A stretch of 64,000 nt of DNA from Prorocentrum cordatum (lineage: Eukaryota; Sar; Dinophyceae; Prorocentrales; Prorocentraceae). The stretch spans positions 296,650-360,649 of the forward strand of contig CAUYUJ010014756.1 in assembly GCA_963575745.1 (NCBI GenBank), written 5' to 3'. The translations under genes were made by a program, and so were the position numbers. This document shows, in pieces, positions 22,536 through 33,025 of this stretch; positions within the stretch are counted from its first letter, which is position 1; each line of letters begins with the position of its first letter. The notes beneath the pieces were generated by a model. It saw nothing but the letters and a program-made list of their open reading frames with translations. It was not told the DNA's origin and did not search any database.

Positions 22536-23225
22536 CTGGACCATGCTGGTTAGGTCTTAAACGCAGACGCATGGCACTACGCGAGACAGCTGATTCGGTG
22601 TGAGAGTGAGTTCACATGCGACATTGTTGCGAAGCGTGGGGCAACACGTTGGCTAGCACGCTTTCAGACGAGGAACTTAAAGTTGCACGCTAAGGCAGCG
22701 CACGACACCTCTTACAAGTAGGTCCCCAGGGCATTGTTCCATCGAGTGGCAAGGCCATTCGCCGTATTATGTATTTTCTTTTTCCTGAGGCCCTTGACTT
22801 CTGATGGCCTGCCCTTCACCGCTTCGAAAGCCAGAGGACGGAGGGAGAGACGGGGGCGGAGGGGAGGAGGAGGGGGAAAAGAAAGGAAGAGGGATGACAC
22901 CCACAGCTCAGACCGACCCCGCCCCGACCTTCTTAGACGCACACGTTCTTGCCGCAGCGGATGTGGTCCATGGTCCTCGGTGCGGTGGCGTACGGCCTTT
23001 CCTGGATGAAGCCACAAGTGTGGCCCTCACATGCATCACCAGCTGCATCACCTCGGCTTTCGAAGGTGTTTTGCCTCGTCAGGGGAATCCTCGGGTTCCT
23101 TGTCCCTGGTCATCACCAGCATTTTGCCTCCCTTCGCGGCCCCGAGCGGCACTGCAAGTTCCAAGTTTGCCGATTCGAACTCCCAAAGGTGATTACGCGC
23201 CTGAGCCATGCTTGAGGGAAATTGC
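22536..23225. other. No gene recognised
   Basis: A plus frame at 22949-23215 (89 residues) has ordinary composition but no known motif. Ends at the next GGA array. Confidence 0.35.
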
Positions 23226-23400
23226 TGAGGAATGAGAAAGAGGAGGAGGAGGAGGAGGAGGAGGAGGAGGAGGAGGAGGAGGAGGAGGAGGAGGAGGAGG
23301 AGGAGGAGGAGGAGGAGGAGGAGGAGGAGGGGGAGGAGGAGGAGGAGGGGGGGGAGGGGGAGGGGGAGGGGAGGGGGAGGGGGAGGGGAGGAGGAGGACT
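23226..23400. repeat. GGA array grading into G-rich sequence
   Basis: GGA units to about 23335, then GGGGGAGGGG-type sequence to 23395. Confidence 0.95.
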
Positions 23401-24831
23401 TCTCCCCCGTCCTACCTGTGGTACTGGCGATGGAAAATCAGCAAATCGGCGCCTGCGCCCTGCCTCCGCGGGCTGGGCGACGCCCCCCCCCTGGAAGCGC
23501 CGACGGCGCCGCGCCGTCCTGCGCCTGCCGGGCCCGGGCCATCCACGGAACCGCGCTCTCCGCCGCGCGCCCTTGCCGGGCGGAGAGCGGCCCTCCTGCC
23601 CCGGGGGGGGGCGCGGCGCGACGGAGCGCCCCGCGCGAGGCGCGAGGCGCGAGGCCAGGCGGCGCCAGCGCGGGGCAGCAGGGCGCACTGGACGCGTCGG
23701 TCGGCGCTCGCTGCCGTGGGGGTCACGGTCAGGGCTGCGCCCGGGCCCCTGGCTCGGGCGGGGGCAGGGACAGGACATGGAGGGAGGCCCAGACAGCCAG
23801 CGTCTCGAAGAGCTCGGGGCGGAGGTGTTCCGTCGTTGTTCGGCCTCTGGGGGCCTTTTTGCTGGGTTTCGGGGCCGTCCGAAGAACGGCTCGGGATGAC
23901 AAGCCGGTCCCGGGGAAGTGGTCGAGAGGGCGGGGGGCCGCGTTTCGAAAAAAACATAACGCCAGATGTCTGGGGAATGGGGAAGCAGAAGAAGAGCACA
24001 GGGGGGGCGGGGCATGGGCCACCACACGTCGACACCCGCCGCCGCTTTCCTGTCTGAGGGGGAGGAGCTGCTGTTCTTCGCGATGGTCTGGTTCTTCCAC
24101 GCGAGCGACCGAAAAACGAGTTCGTATTCACCGACATCGGCGCGTGAATCGCCAGCGTCAGCTCGCGCGTGAGCGCCTCGTTCCCAGTGTGGCGTGCCGC
24201 GCTGGCGGCCCGCGTGAACCGCAGCGCAAGGTCGCTGTGTCATCGCGCGTGAGACTCGTTTCCTTTGCGTCGCTGCTGTGTTTTCGCTGTGCCGCGCCGA
24301 GGTCGGTGCCCTCCTCTGGTCGTCCGGCGAGTGCCCCAGCCTCTACGAGCTGGCGCCGCGGGTGCCCGCAGAGCTGGCGCCCGGCGTGGCGCGGGCGCCC
24401 CCCCTGCCGCGGCCGCCCCCGCCCTCTCGAGCGGCCTGGGGCCCGCTCCCAGGCTATGGTCGGGAGCGTTGGCTTGGCGTGTCGCTCCGCCAGGTCGCGA
24501 CGACACGCTGTCCACGTCGCGGTCCCCGATCGTCCACGTCCCGAGCTGTTCCCGGCTTCCCGCCCCGCGGAGCGGAGCGACACGCCATCCGCTCGCACGG
24601 CACGGCGTGTCGCCGGGGCCGCCGCCGCCGGCGCGCCACGGTGTCCAAGAGTTCCTGGCCGCATGTCGCGCGCATCGCGTGATTCTGCGTGGGGGGCGCC
24701 CTCTCCTCTGCCTGCCGTTCTTCAAGGCTCCTGCCGCCTGCACGCGCGCTCCCCGCCGCAGGCGCGTCTCCTCCGCGTCGGGTGCGCAGCGCAGATCCTT
24801 GTACACGCGGCGGGTCGCGGCCTGCCTTCAC
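23401..24831. other. Very GC-rich region, family F core at 23845-23980, no recognised gene
   Basis: Long frames exist on both strands because stops are rare at this GC; none carries a known domain. At 23845-23980 the family F order is visible (GGCCTCTGGGGGCC, CGGCTCGGGATGA, CAGATGTCTGGGGAATGG). Confidence 0.45.
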
Positions 24832-25032
24832 TCGGCGGCGAGCCTGCGGGGGGGAAGTGAGAAGGGACGGGCCTTCTCAGGAGGCTCGGAAGTCCCCCTT
24901 GCCTTCCGAGAAGTGTTCTGAGCGCTCCCTGGAGACACAGAACACTCCTCAGAAGGCGCGAGGGCTTCTGCGAAGTTCCGCCGCCTTCTGAGAGGGCCTT
25001 CTCCTTCTCACTTCACCCTCTCGCTCGCCGAC
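24832..25032. mobile_element. MITE-like element, family D, copy 3
   Basis: Left TCGGCGGCGAGCC...AAGTGAGAAG and right CTTCTCACTTCACCCTCTCG then CTCGCCGA are inverted repeats of about 30 bp with small gaps. Internal GGCGCGAGGGCTTCT and CCGCCGCCTTCTGAGA blocks match copies 1 and 4. Confidence 0.7.
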
Positions 25033-25881
25033 GATCCAATGACGGCTTTGGGCTCGCGGCGGCCCTCCGCGGATGGGGTCGATCTGGGGCTCGTCGGCTG
25101 GGATGGCCCCCCCGCCCCTGCGGCGCTTCTTGCGCGACGACAGCCGATCGAAAGGCATCAGCCGCCGACTCACCCGCAGCGCTGGGTGACGTTGGCCGAT
25201 TGCCGCGCATCCCTCGCTGTCTAGCTCTCGCGGCAGTGGGGCCCCTGCGCAGGCGGAGGCAAACAACTGAAACGGGGGGACCTGGCCCTCGAGGCATCGA
25301 GGGGCTGCCAGGGCCGCGCTGGCGGCGATGTTGGCCAACGGCCGTGTTGGGAGCCTGGCTTCGGCGGCGCAGAACTCGCGCAGAGCAGATTATAGGAAGA
25401 CACGACCAGGCCTCTCCTGCAATGGGGTCGGCCACGAGCCACCCCCACCTGCCACACCGACACCTGCATCGCCACCACCCACGTCGCCGTTGGCGTGTCT
25501 GCGGGGTGGACATCTCTCTCTGGGCGGAGGGCGGCGGGAGCGAGACGTGGGCGGCTCCGCCGCTGGAGACGCGGCGAAGTGCCGGCGCCGACTGGAGGAG
25601 GCGCGAGCGCTGCGCCCCGGAGAGAGATGCCAACACCGTTGGGCTCGGAGCTGCCGGAGCGGGCAGCACGTGGGGCGTCGTGGGCACGGCACAGCCGCAA
25701 CGGGCGGGGCACGGGCAGGGCGTGATCGCAGCAGGCAAGGCACGGCTGCCTCAGGCTGCGCGCGCAGGCGTGGCCCGACGGGCAGAGGCGGGCCCCTCGG
25801 CTCGGCGGGCCAGCCGCCGCCCACCGCCAGTGGATGCACCAGGCCGCCATGACGGTCGGATCGGACCCAGCAGAGCCCAGA
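25033..25881. other. No gene recognised
   Basis: GC-rich with overlapping open frames on both strands. A frame running into the LINE from 25834 is only the upstream extension of the ORF2 reading frame and not a separate gene. Confidence 0.4.
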
Positions 25882-26026
25882 GCTCCTCCCCCTCCTCCTC
25901 CTCCTCCTCCTCCTCCTCCTCCTCCTCCCTCCTCCTCCTCTCCTCCTCCTCCTCCCTCCTCCTCCCTCCTCCTCCTCCTCCTCGTCCTCCTCCTCCTCCT
26001 CCTCCTCCTCCTCCTCCTCCTCCTCG
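25882..26026. repeat. TCC array abutting the spliced-leader end of the LINE
   Basis: TCC units with a few CTCG interruptions run up to the base before the spliced leader. Together with the TCC array at 31650-31704 it brackets the LINE. Confidence 0.95.
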
Positions 26027-26048
26027 TCCGTAGCCATTTTGGCTCAAG
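26027..26048 (+). promoter_or_regulatory. Genomic copy of the dinoflagellate spliced leader
   Basis: All 22 bases agree with the published dinoflagellate leader consensus (T at the variable first base, then CCGTAGCC, ATTTT, GGCTCAAG). The next bases are ACTTCATG, not the splice donor and intron of an SL RNA gene. It is therefore the 5' end of a reverse-transcribed, trans-spliced mRNA. ORF1 starts 162 nt downstream. Confidence 0.95.
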
Positions 26049-26210
26049 ACTTCATGCTCGGGAGGCATCCGCCTCCTGGCCTGAACGGGATAGCTCTGTT
26101 CCCCGAGCTTGCGCGAGGGCTGTTCAGCCCGACAGTCTTACACCCACGATCCTCACAGGAGCTGCCCAGCGCTGTGAGCACTTCCGTCTTTTCCCCACGG
26201 CGTCTGCGCA

Positions 26211-27581
26211 ATGGCGGAGTGGGCCGCGCGGCCTGGAGCGGGCGATGCTGATGATCGCGCTGCTGCAGCTGAGCGCAGTCACAGTCGGGGTCGCCGTCGC
26301 CCACCTGAGCGTGCCGAGCCCGCCGGTGCACGGCCACGGGAGGCACCATCCGCCGCCGCGGCAGCAGCATGGGCGGAATGGACACCGCCAACCTACCCGT
26401 CTCAAGAACGCGGTGGCGATGCCCTTCAACGCCGCGATCCCTGGGCGGGGCATGCACCTGGCGGGGTGGCGCGCGGCGACTACGCCCACTCCCGCTACGC
26501 CATGGTGCAACCGCCTGCAGGCATGGCAGCCGCTGGCGGTGGCCCAGGGGAGGCACCTGCCGCTGGAAGCGCCGCAGGTGGCGAAGGTGGCCTTGGACAC
26601 GGCGCCCACCCGGGTCGTCCAGGTGGTGGCCCGAGTTCCCACCCCATCCACGACCCGAACGAGCCCATGGAGCAGAGGCTCTCGAACGTCATTGCGAGCC
26701 AGTTCTCTGCGATGCAGCACGACCTCCAGACCTACATGCAGACCACAATGGGAGCGGCTATGGCTGCGATGCAGACGGACCTTGCCGCCACGCTGCAGCA
26801 GCAGCTTGCGCCCACCATCCAGCGCGTCACCGACACCGAGCGTGACGTCCGCACCGTGCAGGACCGCACGTCGGAGCTGGAGCGCGAGCAGCGACACCTG
26901 CGGGAGCAAGTGCAAGCCATGCAATCAGCTCTCTCGATGGCGGAGGCGGCCAGCTCAAGCGAGTCCATCGATGTCGCTCGCCTGGCCACCTGGGACAGGC
27001 CCACGAATCCGCAGCTCTTCAGCATCAACACAAGCACCGAGGTCACGAAGAACGCAATCATGGAGGGGCTGGCTGAGTGGTTTGACCATGCGAACGTGCG
27101 AAAGGACGCAGTGCAGGTTGTGGGGCCTGACGCTCCCGCCAAGAAGTTTGCCCTTTTCCTCCCGGGCAAGGAAGCCGGCGTTCTTCGTGCTCAGGCCCTC
27201 ACCCGCGCTCTTCGGGATGAAACTGGGCAGTACCGCAAGTTCACCGCGACGGCAGTGGACGGTTGTGAGACTAACATATATATCGGGGCTGACCGAAACC
27301 CACGCCAGATACGGAAGGAAGTCCAAACTAAGAAGCTCATGCAGATACTTCAGCGTCAGGCGCCGAATGGCGAATGGTGGACTAAGCGCCAAATGGGATT
27401 GGTTTACTGCGCGGATCTGCCGATCGTGGAGGTCATCCCAGGAGCAGCCCCAAATGATGCGACGAAGTTGGCATGGAACCCTGAGACCTCCAACGTGCAC
27501 AATATCAACAAGGAGACCGCCACGGCCGCATTCCACAACATGTTCCGTGAGGTTGATACCGCGTCTTGGTCCTGCTCCTGA
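26211..27581 (+). CDS. LINE ORF1 protein (nucleic-acid-binding type)
   Basis: 456 residues from ATG 26211, the first ATG after the leader that opens a long frame (GCGCA before it). Residues 1-150 are Ala/Gly/Pro/Arg-rich and probably disordered. Residues about 153-245 are a Gln/Leu/Met-rich helix with heptad-like spacing (SNVIASQFSAMQHDL ... ERDVRTVQDRTSELEREQ), a likely coiled coil for multimer formation. Residues about 270-430 look globular, with FALFLPG and TNIYIGADRNPRQIRKE, reminiscent of the RNA-binding RRM/CTD part of LINE ORF1 proteins. No CCHC knuckle is seen. By analogy with known ORF1 proteins it would package element RNA. The stop TGA (27579-27581) overlaps the ORF2 frame. The role is inferred from position and architecture, not from a strong motif. 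Confidence 0.75.
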   Translation: MAEWAARPGAGDADDRAAAAERSHSRGRRRPPERAEPAGARPREAPSAAAAAAWAEWTPPTYPSQERGGDALQRRDPWAGHAPGGVARGDYAHSRYAMVQPPAGMAAAGGGPGEAPAAGSAAGGEGGLGHGAHPGRPGGGPSSHPIHDPNEPMEQRLSNVIASQFSAMQHDLQTYMQTTMGAAMAAMQTDLAATLQQQLAPTIQRVTDTERDVRTVQDRTSELEREQRHLREQVQAMQSALSMAEAASSSESIDVARLATWDRPTNPQLFSINTSTEVTKNAIMEGLAEWFDHANVRKDAVQVVGPDAPAKKFALFLPGKEAGVLRAQALTRALRDETGQYRKFTATAVDGCETNIYIGADRNPRQIRKEVQTKKLMQILQRQAPNGEWWTKRQMGLVYCADLPIVEVIPGAAPNDATKLAWNPETSNVHNINKETATAAFHNMFREVDTASWSCS

Positions 27582-30500
27582 TCAGCGGTGGCGTCCATGG
27601 GACCTGGAGCCTGGGGAGCAGCAGATCCAGATCGTCTCATGGAACGCCTCAGCCCTTCTCTGCCGAAACTCTACCCGACGACGGAATAAGGTCAACAACC
27701 TGGCGCGCTTGATGCGGAAGCGGGCCATCATTTGTATCCAGGAGTCACATGGTACCCATGAGGCGCTGCAAAACTACATAAACCAGTATCCGTTCGAGTA
27801 CCGCGTCTTCAGCGCCATGGGCCCGCGCCCTGGGATTGGAGGCACGGCCATCCTCGTCCCCAGCTACTCTCAGCAACAGCTCGCCGAGCATCCGCCTGAA
27901 GATCACCCGGTCTTCGAGCACAAGGTGCTGGTGGAAGGGCGTGCTCAGTGTATCCAGATCGAGAGTGGCAAGTGGAACTCTGCGGTAAGGATCCTGAACG
28001 TGCACAACCACGAGCTGAGCCACGACGACAGGAGCGCGATCCGCCGCGCCTGGTTGGCGAACGCGGAGCGGGCGCACCAGAACGAGCTGGAGCGCCTCGC
28101 CGTGGCGATCGGGGACTTCAACATCTCCGACTCGCCGTCGGACAGCCTCTTGTTTCCTGAGGCCCGCCAGGCCCGCCTTTCGCGGGAGAGCCGTGCCCAG
28201 CACGGCGAAGCTTTCTGGAGAGCCCTTTTTGCAGGCCAGATGACCGAAATTTCGACCGACCTCCCCACCCATTTCTCTCGCTCCCCCTCCACGGCGACGA
28301 CGATCGACCGCGCCTTCGTCTCCCTCAGCCCCCACTTCCTCCTAGAGACCGAAGCGGCCCTCGATATCCTGCAGGAGGCCCCGGCCATGGCCGAGTGGAA
28401 GCTTAGCGACCATGCCATCATTTCTCTTACTCTGAAGCCTAGGTCAGGCAGGAATCGCGCTCATCAGTCTATCCCGGCTTTCATTTTCAAGCATCCTCGA
28501 TACAAAACGGTGCTCGGCAACTGTCTTGCTGGCTGCGATCTTGATTCCCTCTCCCCTCCCGAGGCTTGGTCCACTCTGAAATCCAACATGATCGTGGCCG
28601 CGGGCGTCGTTCGCCGCGAGGTCCAGAGGCAGCCTGATTGCGATGGCCCGGAGTATTCTGCCAGTGCCCGTTGCATGACACTCCGAGCCATCGCCCGGGC
28701 AATTTGGAGGCAGGATATACATTCAGCAGCCCGAATTCAGGCCCACTCAGTGTACGGGTCTCGCTTCATTTTAATCACAGGTGCCCGAGTGTGGTTGCAG
28801 GATGATGAAGGTTTTCGGGCCGAGGTAATTGCCCAGAACTCTCTCAGGCACTCTCAAATACAAGAAGAGGCCGCTGCACGAGCGCGCGACCAGCCGGGCC
28901 AGATCCAGCATTGGGGCAAGGTCCAAGAGACCTCTGTCAGGCGAGCGTTGCTCTGGAGGCCGAAGCAAAGGCGGTTGGTTCTGAGGGGGATTCGGGTCTC
29001 ACAAGAGGGCCACCAGAGCGACCTCGCGCCGCCTATCTCGTCGGAGACTGTGCGCAGGCCAGGATGTTCACTCAAGGTTTGCCCCTCTGTTTCCTCTTCC
29101 TCCTCCTCTTCCTCCTCCTCCTCCTCCTCCTCTTCCTCTTCTGACCTGGTGCCCCATCGCGCTGGGCATGCTGCACAAGTGGGGACAAACATTTACTTAA
29201 TGCTTCCAGAAAGTGTCACCCCAAGCTCGCCGCACGACGGCCATCAGGGCGACATCGTGCGAGATGCTGTGTCTATGGCGGACGTTTTGAAGCAGTATTG
29301 GCAGCCTGTTTTCACTGAGCGGCCCAGCCCGGAGGCCGAAATTGCAGAGTTCCTGGGCCGCACAATTTCTGACCTCCCCAGCTTTGATTTCCACATCCCC
29401 TCTGAGAAGGAGCTGGCACAATGCCTTAGCCGAGCGCGGGACTCGGCTCCAGGACCGGATCGTCTCACGTATGCTGCGTGGAAGTGCCACCCCAAATGCC
29501 TCTCTGTCCTCTATCGCCTTCTCCTTTATCTCATGGGTGGCAACCCTGCCCCAGCTGGCCTCAACCACAGCATATTCGCTTTCATCCCGAAGGGCGAAGA
29601 ACCTCGGGACATCACAGACTGTGTACGAGAGCCGGGGTCCCTCCGACCCCTCACGCTCAAGAATTCGGACAGCAAGCTTCTCGCGTCTGTGGTCAACCAG
29701 CAGCTGCAGCACTTGGTTGTCCAGCGGACCCATGTGGTCCAGCAAGGTTTTGTTAAGGGGCGAAACCTGGCTTCCAATATCATCAGCATGGATTTGGCTG
29801 CTAGGAGAGCGAGCGTCGTAGATGCGGTCATGGATCCCCTTTTCCTGAGTTTTGATGTGCGCGCGGCTTTTCCCAGCATGAGCCAGACCTGGCTGCGAAT
29901 GGTGCTGGAAAGGTCACGCCTTCCGCCGGGTATCCTGTGGGTCGTGCTTGCTTTAAGTTCCGACGCTGTTGCACACGTGCCAGTAGGCTCAGAGATAATC
30001 CCAATGTTTACCATAACCGCCGGCGTTCCCCAGGGCTGCCCTCTCTCCGGGTCTCTCTGGGCTCTTGGGTTCGACCCTTTCCTCCGTCACCTCGTCGCCC
30101 CTTTTCCCAGTAAAGAGGCAGCAACCCTGGGGGCCTGCGCGGATGATGTAGGAGTTGTCTTGAATCAGATTCGTATGCCACTTTCGTGCTCGCCGAGCGC
30201 TTGGCCGGATTGGCATTGCAGCCCACAAAGTGTGTCGCAGTTCCATTGGCAGCCGCTTGCACAATGGTGGAGTGTGCCCGGATCTCCCAGCTCATCGCTC
30301 AGCTTGTCCCCGCGTGGGCATCGTTTCAGGTGCGCTCGTGGGCCAAATATCTTGGGGTGCTAATTGGTCCCGGGGCCACCCTGCGCGAGATCTGGCGCGA
30401 GGCTGGTGAAAAATGGTGGTCCAGGATTTGTGCGATTGCCCGTACCCGCGCTCCCAGCGAGGCGGCCATAAGACTGTACGAGCACACATGCTTGTCAGTT

Positions 30501-31613
30501 CTCGGGTACCTTGCTCAGTTTTTCCCGCTGTGCCAAGAGATCGCTCGCAAAGAATATTACGCTCTCCACAAGCTCCTTCGCCTCCCTCCCAGTACATTTT
30601 CCCTGCACGACTTTTTCGGGGTGCGCAATTGGATGCGATCGGCATCCCCCACGAGTGTTCAAGTGTATTATGTCGCCTGTGCCTGGCGGGCGTCGACGCA
30701 CACTTTGAAAAACTGGGGGCGGGACTTTGACTGGTGGTGGGAGGGGGTGGACGTTCACGGTCTGCACATGCGTGTGCGCAAAGGTCTCCTCTCTGCACCC
30801 TGCTGGATGCAGGAGCGAGGCGTGCTACAATACTATCGGCAATTCTCCCAAGGCTGCCGCGGCCTCCCATTTCCAGCGGCTCGGATCCAAGCAGCCATCG
30901 ATGCTGCTGCTGATCCACAGGGGCCCCCCCTGCCTGGTGAGGACAGGCTCCGGCAGCTCGGTATTATGTCAGCCGCCGCGCGGCGGCCAGATAGAGGCGC
31001 TAGAGGAAGGGGTGGTCGGGGCCGTGGGCGTCTGCGTCGTGGGCGAGGGGGGCAGGGACCTCAAGGCGCCTTCATCTCCCAGCTCATGCGATCAGAATTT
31101 CCCGATCGATTCCATGAGCTGATCTTCCGGAGGCTTAAGACGTGGTTCCCTCCCGAACCCCTGCCTCTTGCCGATGTGGAGACAAGATGGCTCGCACTTC
31201 GCCAAGTCTTGTCACGTTCTCAGCCGCACACGGTGTGGTCCCACCTTAAAACCCTCGCCGGAGGGTGGATCACCAGCCACAGGGTTAAAATCCTAATGCC
31301 ATTGCCCTGCAGGTTTGGCTGCCCTGGTCACCCCGACTCGTTCCTCCACTACCTCTCCTGCCCCCGCTTGCTTCACCTCATTGCCTTGCCCCGCTTGCAT
31401 ATCCCTACCGTCCCCCCCTTCCTGTGGCTCGGCCTCGGGACGGAGGAGGAATATGGCGGCACCGATCTCACGATCGAGACTGCCCACGACCTCGTCAGTT
31501 TAGCGTACTCTATCTTCCATAAGGTCCGCGCCGAGCTTGCAGTAACCCCATCGCAGCTCGGCAGCTACGACCACCACCTTTCAATACGGCATGCGGCTCT
31601 CGTTCGTCGGTAA
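27454..31613 (+). pseudogene. LINE ORF2: endonuclease - reverse transcriptase - zinc knuckle, one frameshift
   Basis: The ORF2 frame overlaps ORF1. Its last upstream ATG is at 27454, about 128 nt inside ORF1; no ATG lies between the ORF1 stop and the endonuclease. An apurinic-like endonuclease starts near 27625 (VSWNASAL; catalytic-type IICIQESHG, VAIGDFNISD, KLSDHAIISL). Then comes a linker with a poly-Ser run, then reverse transcriptase from about 29410: SAPGPDRLTYAAWK, RPLTLKNSDSKLLASVV, QQGFVKGRNLASN, LSFDVRAAFPSM, GVPQGCPLSGSLWALG, and ACADDVG with both catalytic Asp. Just after this, between about 30147 and 30180, the frame shifts and continues to TAA at 31613 with thumb sequence (LAGLALQPTKC, YLGVLIG) and a C-terminal zinc-knuckle-like CRFGCPGH...HYLSC. 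Total about 1390 residues. The single frameshift is either decay or an assembly error. Confidence 0.9.
29088..29142 (+). repeat. In-frame TCC/TCT array coding poly-Ser inside ORF2
   Basis: Encodes about 18 consecutive Ser between endonuclease and reverse transcriptase without breaking the frame. Same unit as the arrays that flank the element. Confidence 0.9.
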
Positions 31614-31649
31614 CCTGACGGCACTCCCATGGGACGTGCGCTCCTCCTC

Positions 31650-31704
31650 CTCCTCCTCCTCCTCCTCCTCCTCCTCCTCCTCCTCCTCCTCCTCCTCCTC
31701 TTCC
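31650..31704. repeat. TCC array at the 3' end of the LINE
   Basis: Starts about 36 nt after the ORF2 stop. It is the 3' counterpart of 25882-26026. Confidence 0.9.
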
Positions 31705-33025
31705 CCTGAACTTTGAAACCCCTGGAAGCCGCGAGGCATGCAGTGGGCGGGAAATCAGGATGACTGACTGGGTGGGTGCCGGGATCACCAGTCGTCCTGT
31801 GCGCCGCCTTCCCTTTTTGTTGCTTTCTCCAATCGGTCGTCGTGTGGCGCCTCTGGACGACCCCACGCCGGACGCGAAGACAGAAGTGGCACCCGCTGGA
31901 TCCCGGTTGCCGGGGCAGTGGTTCTCTGCTGACAGGGCGCCCGCCGCCGCCGCAGCAGCACGCGGCACGCGCTCCCGGGCGACTGTCCTCCCGCTCCGTG
32001 CCGAGGCTGGCTCCCCGCGCCGCCACCCGGGCACGGGTCGAGCGTATCCAGCCGGGGCCGGGCGCTCGATGCGCGCAAGTCGTGAGCCAAGCAGCTTGTC
32101 ATGCGTGGTTCGGGTTCGCCGTGGGGGCAGGGGGTCCTGAGGTCACCACCCACCAAACCACCCCAAACCAGTCCGAAGGCTCCAATTTGCCCTCCATTTC
32201 CAGTGGGAGGGGAGCGTCGGGGAACACTGAAAAAACACATGTGGAACCAAGAACCCCCCCCCAACCGGAAAGTTGGGTTTTCGGGTCTGGGGTGCTCTGG
32301 TGGGTAGTCACGAGGGGCACATGAACCCTGGAGGTTTTTCCCATTTGCGAGCTCTCGGGGGCCCTCCCTGGGCTCCGGGACCGTTAGCGACGATCCGGGA
32401 CTGAAGAGCGGGTCCCAGGGAAAAAGCCTTTGTGTCCAGGGCCCGTTTCCTGCAGGGCTGGCCCGCTTCTCTCGTGCAGGGTGGCGCAACTGCTGAACCA
32501 GTCCTTGCACGCCCTTTTCTCCAAGGCTCAGTTTTCGGCGAATCCCCACGGGGCTACCCGTCCCGCACAGTCCATCAGCTTGAGTTCTCGGTCTCGCTCG
32601 CGGGCGGCTGTGGTCAGCAGCATTCGGCTGCATCTCTCTGTGAATGGCCAGGTAGGCGGGAAGAGATAGCGGAGATTGGTCGTGATTAGGGTCGGTCTTG
32701 CAGGTGGTCTCCAGAACAGCAGAAGAAGAGGAGGAGGAGGAGGAGAAGGAGAGGGAGGAGGGACGATGGAGGAGGTGGATGAGGAGGAGCGAGGATGGAC
32801 GAGGGGCGAGCAAGGAGGGGGGACGAAGGAGGGAGGGAGGGGGGAAGGAGGAGGACCAGAGTAAAGCCGATCCAATATGCAAATATCAGCGATGTTGCAG
32901 TACACCATCCCGTCCCGAGTCCCCTCCCATTGGCCCCCTACAGGCATTCTCGCTCTCCCTGCGCGAAGCGCTCCACCCCCCCTTGAAAGACAGAAGCGCC
33001 CCGTGGGCCAGCAATGCCGATGTTT
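31705..33025. other. No recognised gene; GGA stretch at 32720-32860
   Basis: Family F core fragment at 32345-32430 (GGGGGCCCTCCCTGGGCTC then CGATCCGGGACTGAA). Frames on the minus strand are open through much of the region but Ser/Pro-rich. Confidence 0.4.

Larger units (their letters stand above)
26027..31704 (+). mobile_element. Near full-length LINE with spliced-leader 5' end and TCC flanks
   Basis: Layout: spliced leader, 162-nt untranslated leader, ORF1 (26211-27581), ORF2 (about 27454-31613, one frameshift), a 3' untranslated region of about 36 nt, then TCC units (31650-31704). TCC units also precede the leader. Either the element inserted into an existing TCC array, splitting or duplicating it, or its own RNA ends in TCC units and primes on genomic TCC. 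The intact leader argues that this is a complete 5' end and a fairly recent insertion. Confidence 0.9.

Noticed and set aside
21579-22553. Long Gly/Glu/Arg or Pro/Ser/Leu proteins in GGA and TCC arrays
   Set aside because: All three frames on both strands stay open simply because the repeat lacks stops; no non-repeat domain is attached.
23232-24860. 542-residue gene in GC-rich DNA
   Set aside because: Starts in a GGA array, equal-length frames on the opposite strand, no domain, and it runs through a family F fragment.
26027-26300. SL RNA gene at the perfect leader
   Set aside because: The leader is followed by ACTTCATG and not by a GT donor plus the short SL RNA intron and Sm-type site; it leads straight into the LINE untranslated region.
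25834-30363. One 1509-residue protein
   Set aside because: The frame is open from upstream of the leader, but only the part from about 27600 resembles protein. The earlier part is the TCC array and the wrong frame of ORF1.
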